This document shows positions 1 through 8,654 of a stretch of 30,481 nucleotides of DNA, one piece after another (the first letter of the stretch is position 1; every line of letters starts with the position of its first letter). The stretch spans positions 1-30,481 of the forward strand of contig NW_025955405.1 in assembly GCF_022376445.1 (NCBI RefSeq), written 5' to 3'. Under the pieces are notes generated by a model that saw nothing but the letters and a program-made list of their open reading frames with translations, ran no database searches and was not told where the DNA came from. The position numbers and the translations under genes were made by a program. This DNA is from Fomitopsis serialis (taxonomy: Eukaryota > Basidiomycota > Agaricomycetes > Polyporales > Fomitopsidaceae).

Positions 1-210
1 GAAGTGTAGAGGATAGAACGTACATCACTGAGTGGCGCAAGTCAGCGAACGTTGTCGATGCATCGCCAAATATGGTAATTTTGATATGTGGCCACAATGG
101 AGGATTTAATGATGTTCTCTACAATACATTGATGTTCTTCACAGTGCTCGAGGTCGCAAGCAAATACAACGCATCATCTACCTCGAGTCTAAACCTATAC
201 ACACCTCCCA

Positions 211-1354
211 TCAAGCGTCCTGAGCAGTGGCCCAGCCTTCAACCTCGATGCCCAGTAGTTCCGGTAGATTCTTCCAACATTCCAGCAATACCTGCCCGTG
301 ACTCTGTATCACCGTCTTGATGCACCTGGGACACATGGGATGCGCCGAATTTTTGACATTGGATGTCATATCCCTGTTGTATTGCCCCATGAAACGAGCC
401 CAGGAGCAAAGCGGGTGGCGGCAACCTGGGCTCTTCAAGTCCTCGAGAAGCTCTGTTTTGATCGCACTGACATGATCGGCGCATTCGAAGCGACACGAGG
501 ACCCGCATGCCGACAAATCCATGGATTTGACGATGGCCAGCGTTCGCTGAACACCGAGGACGGGCAAGGCTTGTATGCATCTCTGAACATCGTCGGCACT
601 CAACTTCTCCACCCGACCACCAGGATATGTGTGCCCGTTGAGAAGCGTCTCGACAGGAGTTGGCAGCAATCATATAGAGCGAGCGGAAGAATGGAACTGG
701 TCTCAGTAAGGCGGGCCAAATTGACCGCTGTGATCGAGTGGTGTGGCGACTGCAACGAGGGCCGACGGCTCCACGACGTGAAATCGGATGGGAAGTAGCG
801 TTTGAGAAGAACTAGCGAGTTCTCCAAAAGGTCCGCGATGCGGTATTTATGTGCGAGGCGGATCCAGATTGCAAGGTCCTCGAAGCTGACCTCGCGCTTT
901 GTGATGTAGCTACGATCAAAACAATCTTTCGCCGTCAGTGCAACACTACAGGATGTAAACTGCGTACGCACGTCTTCCCGTTGATAAGAACGGACAATAG
1001 AGATCGCACTTCCTCCGCCCTGTCTGACATATGCACGACGGGACAACCATCGACGTGCCAGGCAGGATCGGCTGAGCATAGATCGTCCAACACAGTTGAC
1101 TGCGAGGCGAGTAAGCCCCGATAGACTCGGAAGGCAACATTGCCTGCCACGAGAACGACGTTCCCGTCTTTGTACCAGAACTTGTCATCGCGATCGGGCT
1201 CCACGGAAAGAGGTCTCATAGGACGTATGAATATCAAGTCTTCATGTGTCTCCCGCTCTGAGTCTGATAGTGAATTTTTGAGCGAAGCGTCTTCTGAACG
1301 AGGTCGCTTGCGGCTTGGCTGCTCGCGCGAAGTCATGTCGGAGGTTCTAACCAT
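211..1354 (-). CDS. BTB/POZ domain protein (one apparent frameshift)
   Basis: Proposed exons on the minus strand are 1354-972 and 909-211, separated by a 62-nt intron (donor GTGCGT, branch CTGAC, acceptor TAG). The first 40 residues are charged and include a basic stretch (SRKRPRSED) that could be a nuclear signal. A BTB/POZ fold follows, from about residue 55 (DDKFWYKDGNVVLVAG) through the splice (LINGKT joined to YITKREVSFEDL) and the helix FEDLAIWIRLAHKY. The C-terminal half has the Cys-containing layout of the large agaricomycete BTB family (LALYDCCQL, later HPMCPRCIKTV). Such proteins often act as Cullin-3 adaptors or transcriptional cofactors; the partner here is unknown. The frame breaks near 654-662: after CCQL the reading moves by one base, consistent with one C missing from a CCC run. 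With that base the protein would be about 360 residues. It is a pseudogene only if the missing base is real. Confidence 0.75.
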
Positions 1355-1629
1355 GGAATGAATCTGTGAGTGGTCAGTGACACTCAGATGAGGAAGACTC
1401 GCGGCGTACTGGTACAATTAGGCCGGGGACAGTATGATGGGAGTAAACGGGAAGTGTGTAGTGAGTACTGCCAGGCTCGAATCCGAGGCCACACTGTGGC
1501 TGAATTTGAAACTGTGTTCAGAATCTCGATTTGATCTCGATGCGGCGCAGCTACTCGACGCTCAGATCTCAGACTCCGATCTGACTCAGAGCACTCAAGC
1601 GTTAAAACGTTAACCACCACCGGCACCAT

Positions 1630-1910
1630 TCATACACAAAGGCTTAGGCACGTCCTGGAACTTTGTATGATCCACAGTGAGATGTACGAGATGATTGTCA
1701 TCTTGCTTGACAATTGCTGCTCAAAGGTGAGAAAGGTGAGACAATACCGAACCATTCACAGCCTGGCAACGACGGTGTCACCGCGTGCCAAAGAGTCGGC
1801 AGGCGTTGTGGTGACCATTAATGTCCGAGTCCTCGGACCCCCTACCTATAAAGGGGTGAGTTGCATCGAAAATCTCGTAACACTTGGCCGTCTGACACCC
1901 ATTTCATAGT
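1630..1910 (+). repeat. Duplicated F-box 5' flank, copy A
   Basis: This segment matches the reverse complement of 8897-9113 over most of its length. Shared blocks in the same order include the ACGTCCTG region, CGAGATGATTGTCA, ACCATTCACAGCCTGG, TGTCCGAGTCCTC and the TATA element CTATAAAGGGG. Small insertions and deletions separate the blocks, so the duplication is not recent. It supplies the promoter of the F-box copy starting at 1922. Confidence 0.8.
1846..1853 (+). promoter_or_regulatory. TATA box of the F-box copy at 1922
   Basis: CTATAAAG lies about 70 bp upstream of the ATG at 1922. The same element with the same surroundings is kept in the inverted duplicate at 8931-8938, which supports a functional origin. 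Confidence 0.6.
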
Positions 1911-1921
1911 AATTTACGAAC

Positions 1922-2926
1922 ATGCAAGCACCCCACTGGATCCCCGCCACACAACGTCTGCTAGCGATCTCCGAGGTGCTGATCCAGGTGGCCGAAGATG
2001 CTGATGACAAGTTCACCGTGGCGTCTCTTGCCCGAACATGCCGCGACTTCTGCTCGCCCGCCCTCGACGTACTTTGGCGAAGCCAAGTAGGTCTCGCGAA
2101 CATCGTCAAGTGTATGCCTCCGGATCTCTGGGAGATCCGGGAGGACGGAGGGCGTTCTAGCCACCCGATGTTGGTACGTCGTGCTATGCGCCACTACCTG
2201 TAACTTTCTGGTTCTCTGCAATAACTGATTCTGGAATGCTGTCACCTTGGTCAGATGTTCATGTTCAGACGTCCCATGTGCGCCAGCGACTGGGATCGAT
2301 TCAACGTGTATGCACCTCGCATCCGTGAGCTTACTCTTTATCTATGTGACCGTGGCAACACGAGGCTCCCCGGCAATGTTTACGCTACGCTGAACATGCA
2401 TGCGCCCTCGCTCCCGCTCTTTCCTAGTCTACGTAATTGGCGCTGCTACGACATACCACACGCGACAGTCGTACCGGACCATTGGCTCTTTCTTGGTTCG
2501 TCCTTGGCTGAGCTTGTTCTGGAATGGGACGTGCTCGACGAGCGGGCCGCGTTTCTAATGGCCTGCCTTCCTTTCATCTGCCCCAAACTTCGGACACTCC
2601 GTATCCGCGTCAGGCGCGGCTTCGCATCGTACCTCATCTGGCTCCAACCTACTCCGTTCAGCTCATTGAAGGAGTTGCGGACTTTTGAGATCCGGAGCAT
2701 GGTGGATATCCCGAAGAGGTGCTGGGCAGCTATCCCGACCCGTTCCTGAGCGACGTGTGGGAGGAGGTCGACCGGCTCTATCCCAAGTGCCTCCGTGAGC
2801 ACAATGCGAGGAGACAGCAGCTCAAAGACATGTGAGTGCGGCGGTGCGCTTGCGGTGTGGACTGACTGAAACTGTACGGCTAGTTCGGCGCCAGCCGTGC
2901 CGCACAATGAGTACTCTGTGGGCTAG
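1922..2926 (+). pseudogene. F-box protein gene copy with large internal deletion
   Basis: Exon 1 (1922-2173) encodes an F-box-like N-terminus closely matching the intact paralogue at 9280-11112, with shared segments such as VASLARTC, SPALDVLWRSQ, GLANIVKCMP and DLWE. A phase-0 intron (2174-2254) leads to exon 2 (2255-2831), which aligns with the paralogue through WDRFNVYAP, PDHWLFLG, DERAAFL and FSSLKELR. At about 2708-2719 the sequence jumps from SMVDIP to EEVLGSYPDPF, the equivalent of the paralogue's extreme C-terminus (LEEFAGDYPF). Some 250-270 leucine-rich repeat-like residues are lost and the frame changes. The tail then reads VWEEVDRLYPKCL, and a 52-nt intron (2832-2883) leads to a short last exon ending at TAG 2924-2926. 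Read without correction, translation stops at 2749, giving a truncated product with an F-box but little substrate-binding region. Confidence 0.75.
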
Positions 2927-3030
2927 ACACAGCACCGGCTTGGGGAGAGGCAGACGCATCACGAGAATCACAGGACTGGTGATAGTAGGACCCGTAGGTT
3001 TCTTCCGCATGCGCATCGATGGAATATGGA
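2834..3030 (+). repeat. Duplicated F-box 3' flank, copy A
   Basis: This segment matches the reverse complement of about 8485-8640. Shared blocks include GGACTGACTGAAA, GCCGCACAATGAGT (with one mismatch) and GAGAGGCAGACG. It covers the last intron and exon of the F-box copy at 1922 and its downstream sequence. Confidence 0.75.
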
Positions 3031-3934
3031 GCTAGCCAGAATTTACATAGCAACGACCTGTTCGATTCAGCGTACAAGCTCGTCAGCGAGCAATGATATA
3101 ACCTTCAAGAACCATCAAGATAAGTCGTAAGATGGGACACGCACCTGGTTGTTCATTTACATGAACGACAGGACATCAAGGACGTCGTTCGGATCTGCGA
3201 GGGGAGTTAGAGCCACCGCATTCCTACGCGGTCCGATATATGGTATTTCGATCTATGGTATTTCGTGGACACGGAGGCCGGGTTTCATGGAAGGTGACAT
3301 GGACTTCGACTCTAAGAATCGACGGACCACCAATCAAGGATGACATACTTGAAGGATTGCGCATATACACGCATATATGCGGCACAGAGTGCATATACTG
3401 TGCACATATGCTCTCCGTATCGCCTTTACAAGGTCATACACACGCAAGCTTAGCTGTTTTGCTTCTCAACTACGAGTCAAGACTTACTGACTGTATTCAA
3501 GTGCTGTTTCTAGAGCCGAGCACTGTGACGACAGCGGACATATGTGTGTCGTTTCTCGTCGGCTGCCTCCAAGACTTCCCACCTGCTGGCTTCCTTCCGA
3601 TGTCTATTGAGCGCGGTCCAAGAAGAGTCCAGACAACTTACAATTACAAGACTGTCGTAGGCGCCGAAGGCTTCCCGGGCGTCTATGATATGGGCGTCTA
3701 TCCGGCGCTGCTGGCTGGCGACGCTTTTGTTCCGGATATGGAAATCGTTTTTGTCTGCTCCTTGACGCAGAGGACAATGGCGGGCTCGCACAAAAGGTCG
3801 GCCATGCACCTTCGCATACTAAAGACTTGCTGGCCAGTCCCTCCCTCTCGTTCCCAACGTTCTCTGCGACTTGATCGCGCCGACGGTCCCTCATCTTTCC
3901 TTGCCTATCCACATAGACCTTCACGACGCTCACG
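2927..3934. other. Intergenic region with duplicated fragments, no supported gene
   Basis: Besides the F-box 3' flank, it holds a 60-70 bp fragment at 3052-3120 repeated in direct orientation at 8308-8372. There is also a short inverted repeat, GTTCAT-TTAC-ATGAAC, at 3151-3166. A 12-bp tandem copy, TATGGTATTTCG, occurs at 3239-3250 and 3254-3265, and a GCATATA-rich patch lies near 3360-3410. A long open frame at 3240-3938 has no recognisable domain and runs into the next gene's start, so it is not called. The last 100 bp should be promoter and 5' UTR of the gene at 3935. Confidence 0.5.
3052..3120 (+). repeat. Short repeat shared with 8308-8372, direct orientation
   Basis: Both places share TTGTTCGATTCARCGTACAA-like sequence followed by GCTCGTCAGCGA and a looser TCAAGATAAGTCGTA-like tail. 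The orientation is direct, although the adjoining F-box flanks are inverted relative to each other. A small local inversion after the duplication is the simplest explanation. Confidence 0.65.
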
Positions 3935-6037
3935 ATGAATTCCTGTGAGTTACATATCCAGGTAGCTACTCGAGATGCTAATACCACACCTGCAGTATTT
4001 GCCAGCAACCGCATCCTGCCTTCACTCAAGCGCCGCTCGAGAGTGCACGGCAAATCAGAGACCCTTACTACACCGACGCGGGGTACGTCGCTCGAGATTC
4101 TCCCTGAACTCGAGGAGGAGGAAGAAGCACAGGCAAGGCCATCCTGCTCCTCGACGCACTCCGCTCCTGCCCACGCCCACAAGCGTAGCAACACCCCCAG
4201 CCATCTCTGCATCAATGTCGGGGACGCCGCAGAGCGCAAGCGCAGCTCGCGCAGAGTCGTCCTCACCGGTGCTGAAGGCCTCACGTTTGAGGACTTCTTC
4301 CCTGCCTGCAGCGCACCTAAGCCTCCGCGCCCTGCGCCCGCTCCTCCCCTGTACGACGCCGAGGCCAGCCGCACGGCGAGCCCAATGGGTGAGTCTCCGC
4401 TAGACAGCATCGATCTGCGATTCTCTGGCCTGGGCATCTCTCTCGACTTCCCCTCCCCGCCTCTGGAGCGTGTGAGCATCAGCGCGTCCCCATCTCAGTC
4501 TCCACTGGCCGCTCGCCGACGCGGGCACTCACCCACGCCCAGCGTGGCAAGCACGGTCACGTCTCACACCAGTTCGAGCTCGGGTTCCAGCGCGGGCTTC
4601 AGCTCGCCGCGTCTGAGGCGCGAACTGATGACACCACCTACCTCTGACGATGACTCTCTCCCGACGACACCCACGCGCCCACACCTGATGCGTGCGCCGA
4701 CGTGCAAGTCCCACCGCGCATCGGTCCTCTTCGCCAAGTCGATGCCGGACCTCAGCAAGTCTTCCGCGGAGTCGGACGGAGAGTCTGATGTAGAATCGGA
4801 CGTGGAGTGGTACGCACGCGACATCAGCGATGTCGTTACGTTATCTACGCCGCTGCCGCCCTCGTTCCCCGCCGCCCTTGTTGCACCGACGAGCAAGGAC
4901 CCGAAGGCACGCCCGGACTCGATCATGCCCCTCAAGCGCAGCCGTCTCAGCAAGCCCCTCCCAATAGTTCCCCGGCTATCGATCCAGACGGCGGACGCAC
5001 CTGCGAAGACGAGCCCGAGCGCACAGCTGGACCCCACCTTCATGCAGGCCCGCCGTCGTCGGTCCTTCCTCATCCCGGACAGGCCCCCTCCGCCTCCCCC
5101 AATCCGCATAACACCCTGTGCTTCGTCCTCGTCTCCGCCGACCTCCTCGTCCCTTAGCCCGACTGCTTCGGAGATGGAGGCGTGCACGGAGGAGCTGCTC
5201 GCAGAGCTCGCGAGCGCCGCGCTCAACAGCGGCTTCCTCGGTACGGGCTTCGCCGCGCCGCACACCCCGGGGCCATGGAGCACGACCCCGACAACGCCCA
5301 GCAGCGCGTTCTTCGTGCCGCACTCCGCGTCGTCCTCACGACCTCTGCCGCGGATGTCCCTCCCCACCGACATCTGGGACGACCTCGCGGAGGACGAGGC
5401 CGCGCTGCCAGAGCTCGTCGTCGACGCCTCCGTGTCGCCCGAGCCCGCGACGCCGCAGAGCGTGTCCGTCTACTCCCAATCCAGCAACGGCCGCTCCGCA
5501 GGGTCCGCCTCGCCCGCGTCGTCTTTCTCGTTCGACGTCGACGTGTCCTTCGTCGACGGCAGCAGCACGCCCGTCGTGGACGCGGACCTCCCCGCCGCGC
5601 CCGACAGCCCCGGCTCCGACGCGCCGGCGTTCGAGCAGGAGCGCGTGCTGCGCTCGCGCTGGTCCTCGAGCACGCTCGGCTCGCAGGTGCAGGCGGAGCG
5701 CGAGGCGTTCGGGTGGATCTCGCGCCTGACGCTCTCGCCGACGAAGAAGGCGTCTGCGGCGCGCAGGGCGCCGCCGAGCCCGTCGCCGAAGTCGCCCACG
5801 AAGACGATGTCCGCGTTCGTGCTCCAGAGCCCGCGGTCGCCGACGCGGCCCGCGAACACGAAGCGGTACGGCTACGTCGACTCGCCTGCGAGTGGGCACG
5901 GGAACCAGCGTGGCCTGGAGCGCCGCGGGAGCAGCGTGTCGAGGATGAGCGAGAGCAGCGCGGATAGCGGGTGTTCGAGCCGGAGCGAGGGCTTGAGGAG
6001 GAAGCCGATCCCGGTGGAGATGTTCATCCGGACGTAG
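3935..6037 (+). CDS. Long Ser/Pro-rich disordered protein, function unknown
   Basis: An almost continuous frame of 700 codons with strong GC3 bias supports a real gene. No enzymatic domain is recognised. The protein is low in complexity: Ser/Thr-Pro sites throughout (TPTRP, SPTK, SPRSPT), an acidic run ELEEEEEA near residue 60, a basic RRRSF segment near 375, a poly-Pro run RPPPPPP at about 383 and an acidic IWDDLAEDEAALPEL segment near 480. The likely true start uses a tiny first exon: 3935-3944, intron 3945-3995 (GTGAGT, branch GCTAATAC, CAG) and exon 2 3996-6037. That intron is 51 nt with no stop, so spliced (683 aa) and unspliced (700 aa) forms are both in frame. The composition suggests a phosphorylated scaffold or regulator, but this is inference only. 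Confidence 0.8.
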   Translation: MNSCELHIQVATRDANTTPAVFASNRILPSLKRRSRVHGKSETLTTPTRGTSLEILPELEEEEEAQARPSCSSTHSAPAHAHKRSNTPSHLCINVGDAAERKRSSRRVVLTGAEGLTFEDFFPACSAPKPPRPAPAPPLYDAEASRTASPMGESPLDSIDLRFSGLGISLDFPSPPLERVSISASPSQSPLAARRRGHSPTPSVASTVTSHTSSSSGSSAGFSSPRLRRELMTPPTSDDDSLPTTPTRPHLMRAPTCKSHRASVLFAKSMPDLSKSSAESDGESDVESDVEWYARDISDVVTLSTPLPPSFPAALVAPTSKDPKARPDSIMPLKRSRLSKPLPIVPRLSIQTADAPAKTSPSAQLDPTFMQARRRRSFLIPDRPPPPPPIRITPCASSSSPPTSSSLSPTASEMEACTEELLAELASAALNSGFLGTGFAAPHTPGPWSTTPTTPSSAFFVPHSASSSRPLPRMSLPTDIWDDLAEDEAALPELVVDASVSPEPATPQSVSVYSQSSNGRSAGSASPASSFSFDVDVSFVDGSSTPVVDADLPAAPDSPGSDAPAFEQERVLRSRWSSSTLGSQVQAEREAFGWISRLTLSPTKKASAARRAPPSPSPKSPTKTMSAFVLQSPRSPTRPANTKRYGYVDSPASGHGNQRGLERRGSSVSRMSESSADSGCSSRSEGLRRKPIPVEMFIRT
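3945..3995 (+). other. Probable 51-nt in-frame intron near the start codon
   Basis: The donor GTGAGT, branch-like TGCTAATAC and acceptor TGCAG are strong. Length divisible by three and absence of a stop mean retention would add 17 residues after codon 3. The four-codon first exon is typical for basidiomycete genes. Confidence 0.6.
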
Positions 6038-6395
6038 ACGTGCCGCTCGACTCACTGCAAACGACCGAAACGACCGCGCGAGCGACGATGTCCCTTTCTC
6101 CTTGGTTCAAGATCAGTAAACTGTATCTCTATCTCCCAGTCTGGCGTCCTCGCCCGACCGAGGTGCGCTGCCCACACCACCATTGTATTATTTATCGCCA
6201 CTCCCTGTAGCATTCGCATTCGAGCATGCCCCTCTGTCTTCTCCTCTCCTCTCCTCTCCTTCTCTACTCTCTGCATGGATTTGCTCGGAACAATAGTACC
6301 CCGGGTCGCCGGATTGATACCGCGCCCGACAATAATACGGTCGTTTCTGCTGCTGTGCTCTACATTTGTCTCCATAGCTACACAATCCCTGGATA
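6038..6395. other. 3' UTR and intergenic spacer
   Basis: This follows the stop of the disordered-protein gene. It contains a CTCCT pentanucleotide run at 6241-6260 and otherwise nothing recognisable. Confidence 0.5.
6241..6260 (+). repeat. CTCCT microsatellite, four units
   Basis: Four perfect CTCCT units lie in a longer pyrimidine tract. It may act as a polypyrimidine element of the downstream gene's promoter or simply be a microsatellite. Confidence 0.8.
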
Positions 6396-6761
6396 ATGCA
6401 TCGCTTTTTGTTACGACATGCGAAGACGGCCGAAGCAGTGGGGAAGCCGGTGATGGGGTTTGTGTTCTATTGTTCACTGCGAGTGGGCTTGCTGTGCGAT
6501 GACAGAAGCTAAGCTTTACTGGTGCGTATATACTTCGTCTGACTCCGCGAGTTCGACCACTAAGTTACGCATGTTTTGTTGTCTGCAGATGACCCTGGCC
6601 GCTGCTTCACTGCCATGTCTAGATCAGGTTTCCACTCCCATGACGACCTTCTCGAAGTCAGGAAGATGCTGTAAGTGCGGTGCGTGGATCACCAGCCCAT
6701 CAGATGCCTCAGCATGGTCAGAGGTCTGCATTCTCAGCAGGACATTGTCCGAGCGCCATGA
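6396..6761 (+). CDS. Possible small four-exon gene, 63 residues
   Basis: Proposed exons are 6396-6449, 6506-6521, 6589-6670 and 6722-6761. The introns are 56, 67 and 51 nt, all GT-AG (donors GTGATG, GTGCGT, GTAAGT), and all exon phases agree. The product starts MHRFLLRHAKTAEAVGKP, basic and possibly amphipathic like a mitochondrial presequence, then KLSFTDDPGRCFTAM and SGFHSHDDLLEVRKML, and ends IVRAP. I recognise no family. Support is limited to splice-site quality and phase, and such chains can arise by chance in intergenic DNA, so this is a candidate only. Confidence 0.33.
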
Positions 6762-7103
6762 CTCAACCTGACTAATCCAACCGTCGCCCGGTGAGCGGGA
6801 TATCCATTGACAGGATTACCGTACTTACATGCCGCGAAGACTCGGACTATGGGCATGACTTCCCATCGCCGCGAGTCCGATGGTTCGCCATGTCTCAATG
6901 TTCGCAACGTCGAGGCCTGGACTCCTCGCGAGTGAGTGAGTGTAGTCACGATGGCCTGTTTTCGCGCTATCTTCGTGTTCTGTCAGATGTCCTAAGTTAA
7001 GGTTATGGGCACGCCATCTTGGATGCCGATCCGGGCGGGAACGCTCTCATGGGTGGCGCAATTCATGTCCTAGGTTTGCTGACTGATCCAGGTACTGTCC
7101 GGG
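6762..7103. other. Spacer upstream of the glutathione transferase gene
   Basis: No coding region with family support is seen. Several short open frames exist on both strands but lack consistent splicing or recognisable motifs. The right end leads into the TATA element at 7104. Confidence 0.4.
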
Positions 7104-7110
7104 TATATAT
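7104..7110 (+). promoter_or_regulatory. TATA box of the glutathione transferase gene
   Basis: TATATAT lies 79-85 bp upstream of the ATG at 7189, in an otherwise GC-balanced region. The distance fits a fungal TATA promoter with a 5' UTR of roughly 50 nt. Confidence 0.5.
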
Positions 7111-7188
7111 CGTCGTCGACACCCTCGCCCAAACATATTCGTTCCCCACTCTCGTCTTGCGCTGTGAACCCGAGTTCCATACTCCACC

Positions 7189-8080
7189 ATGCCTGAGACT
7201 ATCACCCTTTACACTGCAAAGGTTCGTGGTGCAGACGCAGGTCATCTGGGGAAACCGACGCTGATCCCCCGCTTTCTGACACGCAGATCTGCCCATATGC
7301 CCAGAGGGTGAGTACCTCATATGAATGAACATCGGCCAGCGCGATCAACAGACGATCCAGGCAGAACTGGCCCTCGAGGAGGCCAAGGCAGACTACACCA
7401 AGTACCAGATCGATCTGCAGAACAAGCCCGAGTGGTACGCCCCCAAGGTGAACCCCGCGAGCAAGGTCCCCGCGCTCGCCTACGGCGGGCCCGCCGTGCC
7501 GGCCGACCAGCCCTCGCCCGAGTCCGTGAAGCTCGCCGAGTCGCTCATCCTCGTCGAGTTCGTCGCCGACCTCTACCCGCACGCGCACCTCCTCCCGTCC
7601 GACCCCGTCCAGAAGGCGCGCGCCCGCTTCTTCATCGACGTCGTCTCCACCAAGCTCGTCCCCAGCTGGAACACCGTCCTCCGCGCGGGCGCGCCCGACG
7701 CGGACCAGGCGTTCCTGAGCGCCGTCGAGGCCGTCCAGAGCCTCCTGCCCGCGCAGGGCTACGCCGTCGGCGAGTACAGCATCGCGGACATCGCTATCGC
7801 CCCGTTCATCGCCCGCGCATACGTCGCGCTCGGGAATGAGATCGGCGCGTACGAACCCGGCCAGGGCAAGAAGCTCCTCGAGGCTCTCCAGCAGCCCCGG
7901 TTCGCACGCTTCCAGAAGTATTGGGCGGACCTCCAGGCGAGACCGAGCTTCCAGGCTACATTTGACAAGGTGCGTGGGTTGCGAGGAGGGCTGTCACCAG
8001 GGCATACATTGATCTTGCGTCTCCATAACTAGGAGTACGTCACTGAGGCGTTCAGGAAGCGCTTTGGCAACAAGCAGTGA
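7189..8080 (+). CDS. Glutathione S-transferase, omega-like
   Basis: Proposed exons are 7189-7221, 7287-7307, 7361-7969 and 8033-8080, giving 236 residues, the usual GST length. The N-terminus reads MPETITLYTAK joined to ICPYAQR. The CPYA motif (Cys at residue 13) marks a cysteine-type catalytic site as in omega-class enzymes, which reduce glutathionyl adducts and dehydroascorbate rather than conjugating. Further thioredoxin-fold features are NPASKVPAL (the cis-Pro loop) and ESLILVEFVADLYP. An all-helical C-domain follows, with YAVGEYSIADIAIAPF as the family's conserved N-capping region. Exon 3 could instead begin at 7352, adding Thr-Ile-Gln, but 7361 gives a 53-nt intron and no insertion after the catalytic motif. 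Wood-decay fungi have many such GSTs for stress and wood-extractive detoxification. The enzyme is presumably cytosolic, as no signal peptide is seen. Confidence 0.92.
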
Positions 8081-8480
8081 ATCGCGAAGCTTTGAGGGGC
8101 AAGGTTTGCGGAGGCTTAGTAGTGAAGAATCCATGTTGTATTAACACTCAACGGAGTCGGTGGGCATATGAAACAATCGCAACAGATTGCTGACAATTGG
8201 CCATGGCTTCATCTCTGTCGCGCAAAGGTACCCTGGTGTCAATGATGAATCACGTCTTGTCGTTCATGTAAATGATTGGCCACCTAGCTAGAAATCACCC
8301 AGCGACGACTTGTTCGATTCAACGTACAAGCTCGTCAGCGACAACTGATACGACCATCGAGATGAATCGTAGGGTGGCACTAAGGACACGCACTGAACAT
8401 CGACCTCATTGTCATTCAGATATCATGCACTAGCAACGGAGACTAATCATGCACCTGGTAGCAGAATCAATGCCATAATC
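8081..8480. other. Intergenic region with duplicated fragment
   Basis: This holds the short repeat at 8308-8372, directly repeated from 3052-3120. A sequence near 8258-8276 (TGTCGTTCATGTAAATGA) matches the reverse complement of 3152-3170. No gene is seen. Confidence 0.5.
8308..8372 (+). repeat. Short repeat shared with 3052-3120, direct orientation
   Basis: This is the partner of the 3052-3120 fragment, with TTGTTCGATTCAACGTACAA then GCTCGTCAGCGA. It lies downstream of the F-box relic as its partner lies downstream of the other copy, but flipped relative to that relic. Confidence 0.65.
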
Positions 8481-8484
8481 TGTC

Positions 8485-8640
8485 TATGCACATGCGGCAG
8501 ATCTTCCTACGAGTCTTTCTATCACCAGACCTGGTCTTCTCGTGGTACGTCTGCCTCTCTCCAAGCCAGTGCTGTGCCTAGCACTCATTGTGTGGCACGG
8601 TCGTACAATTTCAGTCAGTCCACGCCACAGGCGCACCGCT
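8485..8640 (-). repeat. Duplicated F-box 3' flank, copy B
   Basis: Read on the minus strand, this matches 2834-3030 with GGACTGACTGAAA, GTGCCACACAATGAGT and GAGAGGCAGACG in the same order. Compared with copy A it lacks about 13 bp around the last splice acceptor. Confidence 0.75.
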
Positions 8641-8654
8641 GCCCTCAGTACAAG

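Larger units (their letters stand above)
1355..1921. other. Intergenic region between divergent BTB and F-box genes
   Basis: No convincing coding potential is seen. The right half (about 1630-1910) is a duplicated F-box promoter that is also found inverted at 8897-9113. The left half should hold the BTB promoter on the minus strand, but no clear TATA element was found for it. A short imperfect inverted repeat (CTCAGATC / GATCTGAC) lies near 1561-1590. Confidence 0.5.

Noticed and set aside
3151..3166. Inverted repeat GTTCAT-TTAC-ATGAAC as a transposon terminal repeat
   Set aside because: The arms are only 6 bp, no matching distant partner with a target-site duplication was seen, and no transposase is present.
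3240..3938. Plus-strand open frame of 232 codons before the disordered-protein gene
   Set aside because: It has no recognisable domain, contains repeat and AT-rich patches and runs into the start codon of the next gene. It is probably promoter and 5' UTR.
4564..6055. Long open frames on the minus strand and in other plus frames across 4.5-6.0 kb
   Set aside because: These are Arg/Ala-rich shadow frames produced by the strong GC3 bias of the gene at 3935-6037.
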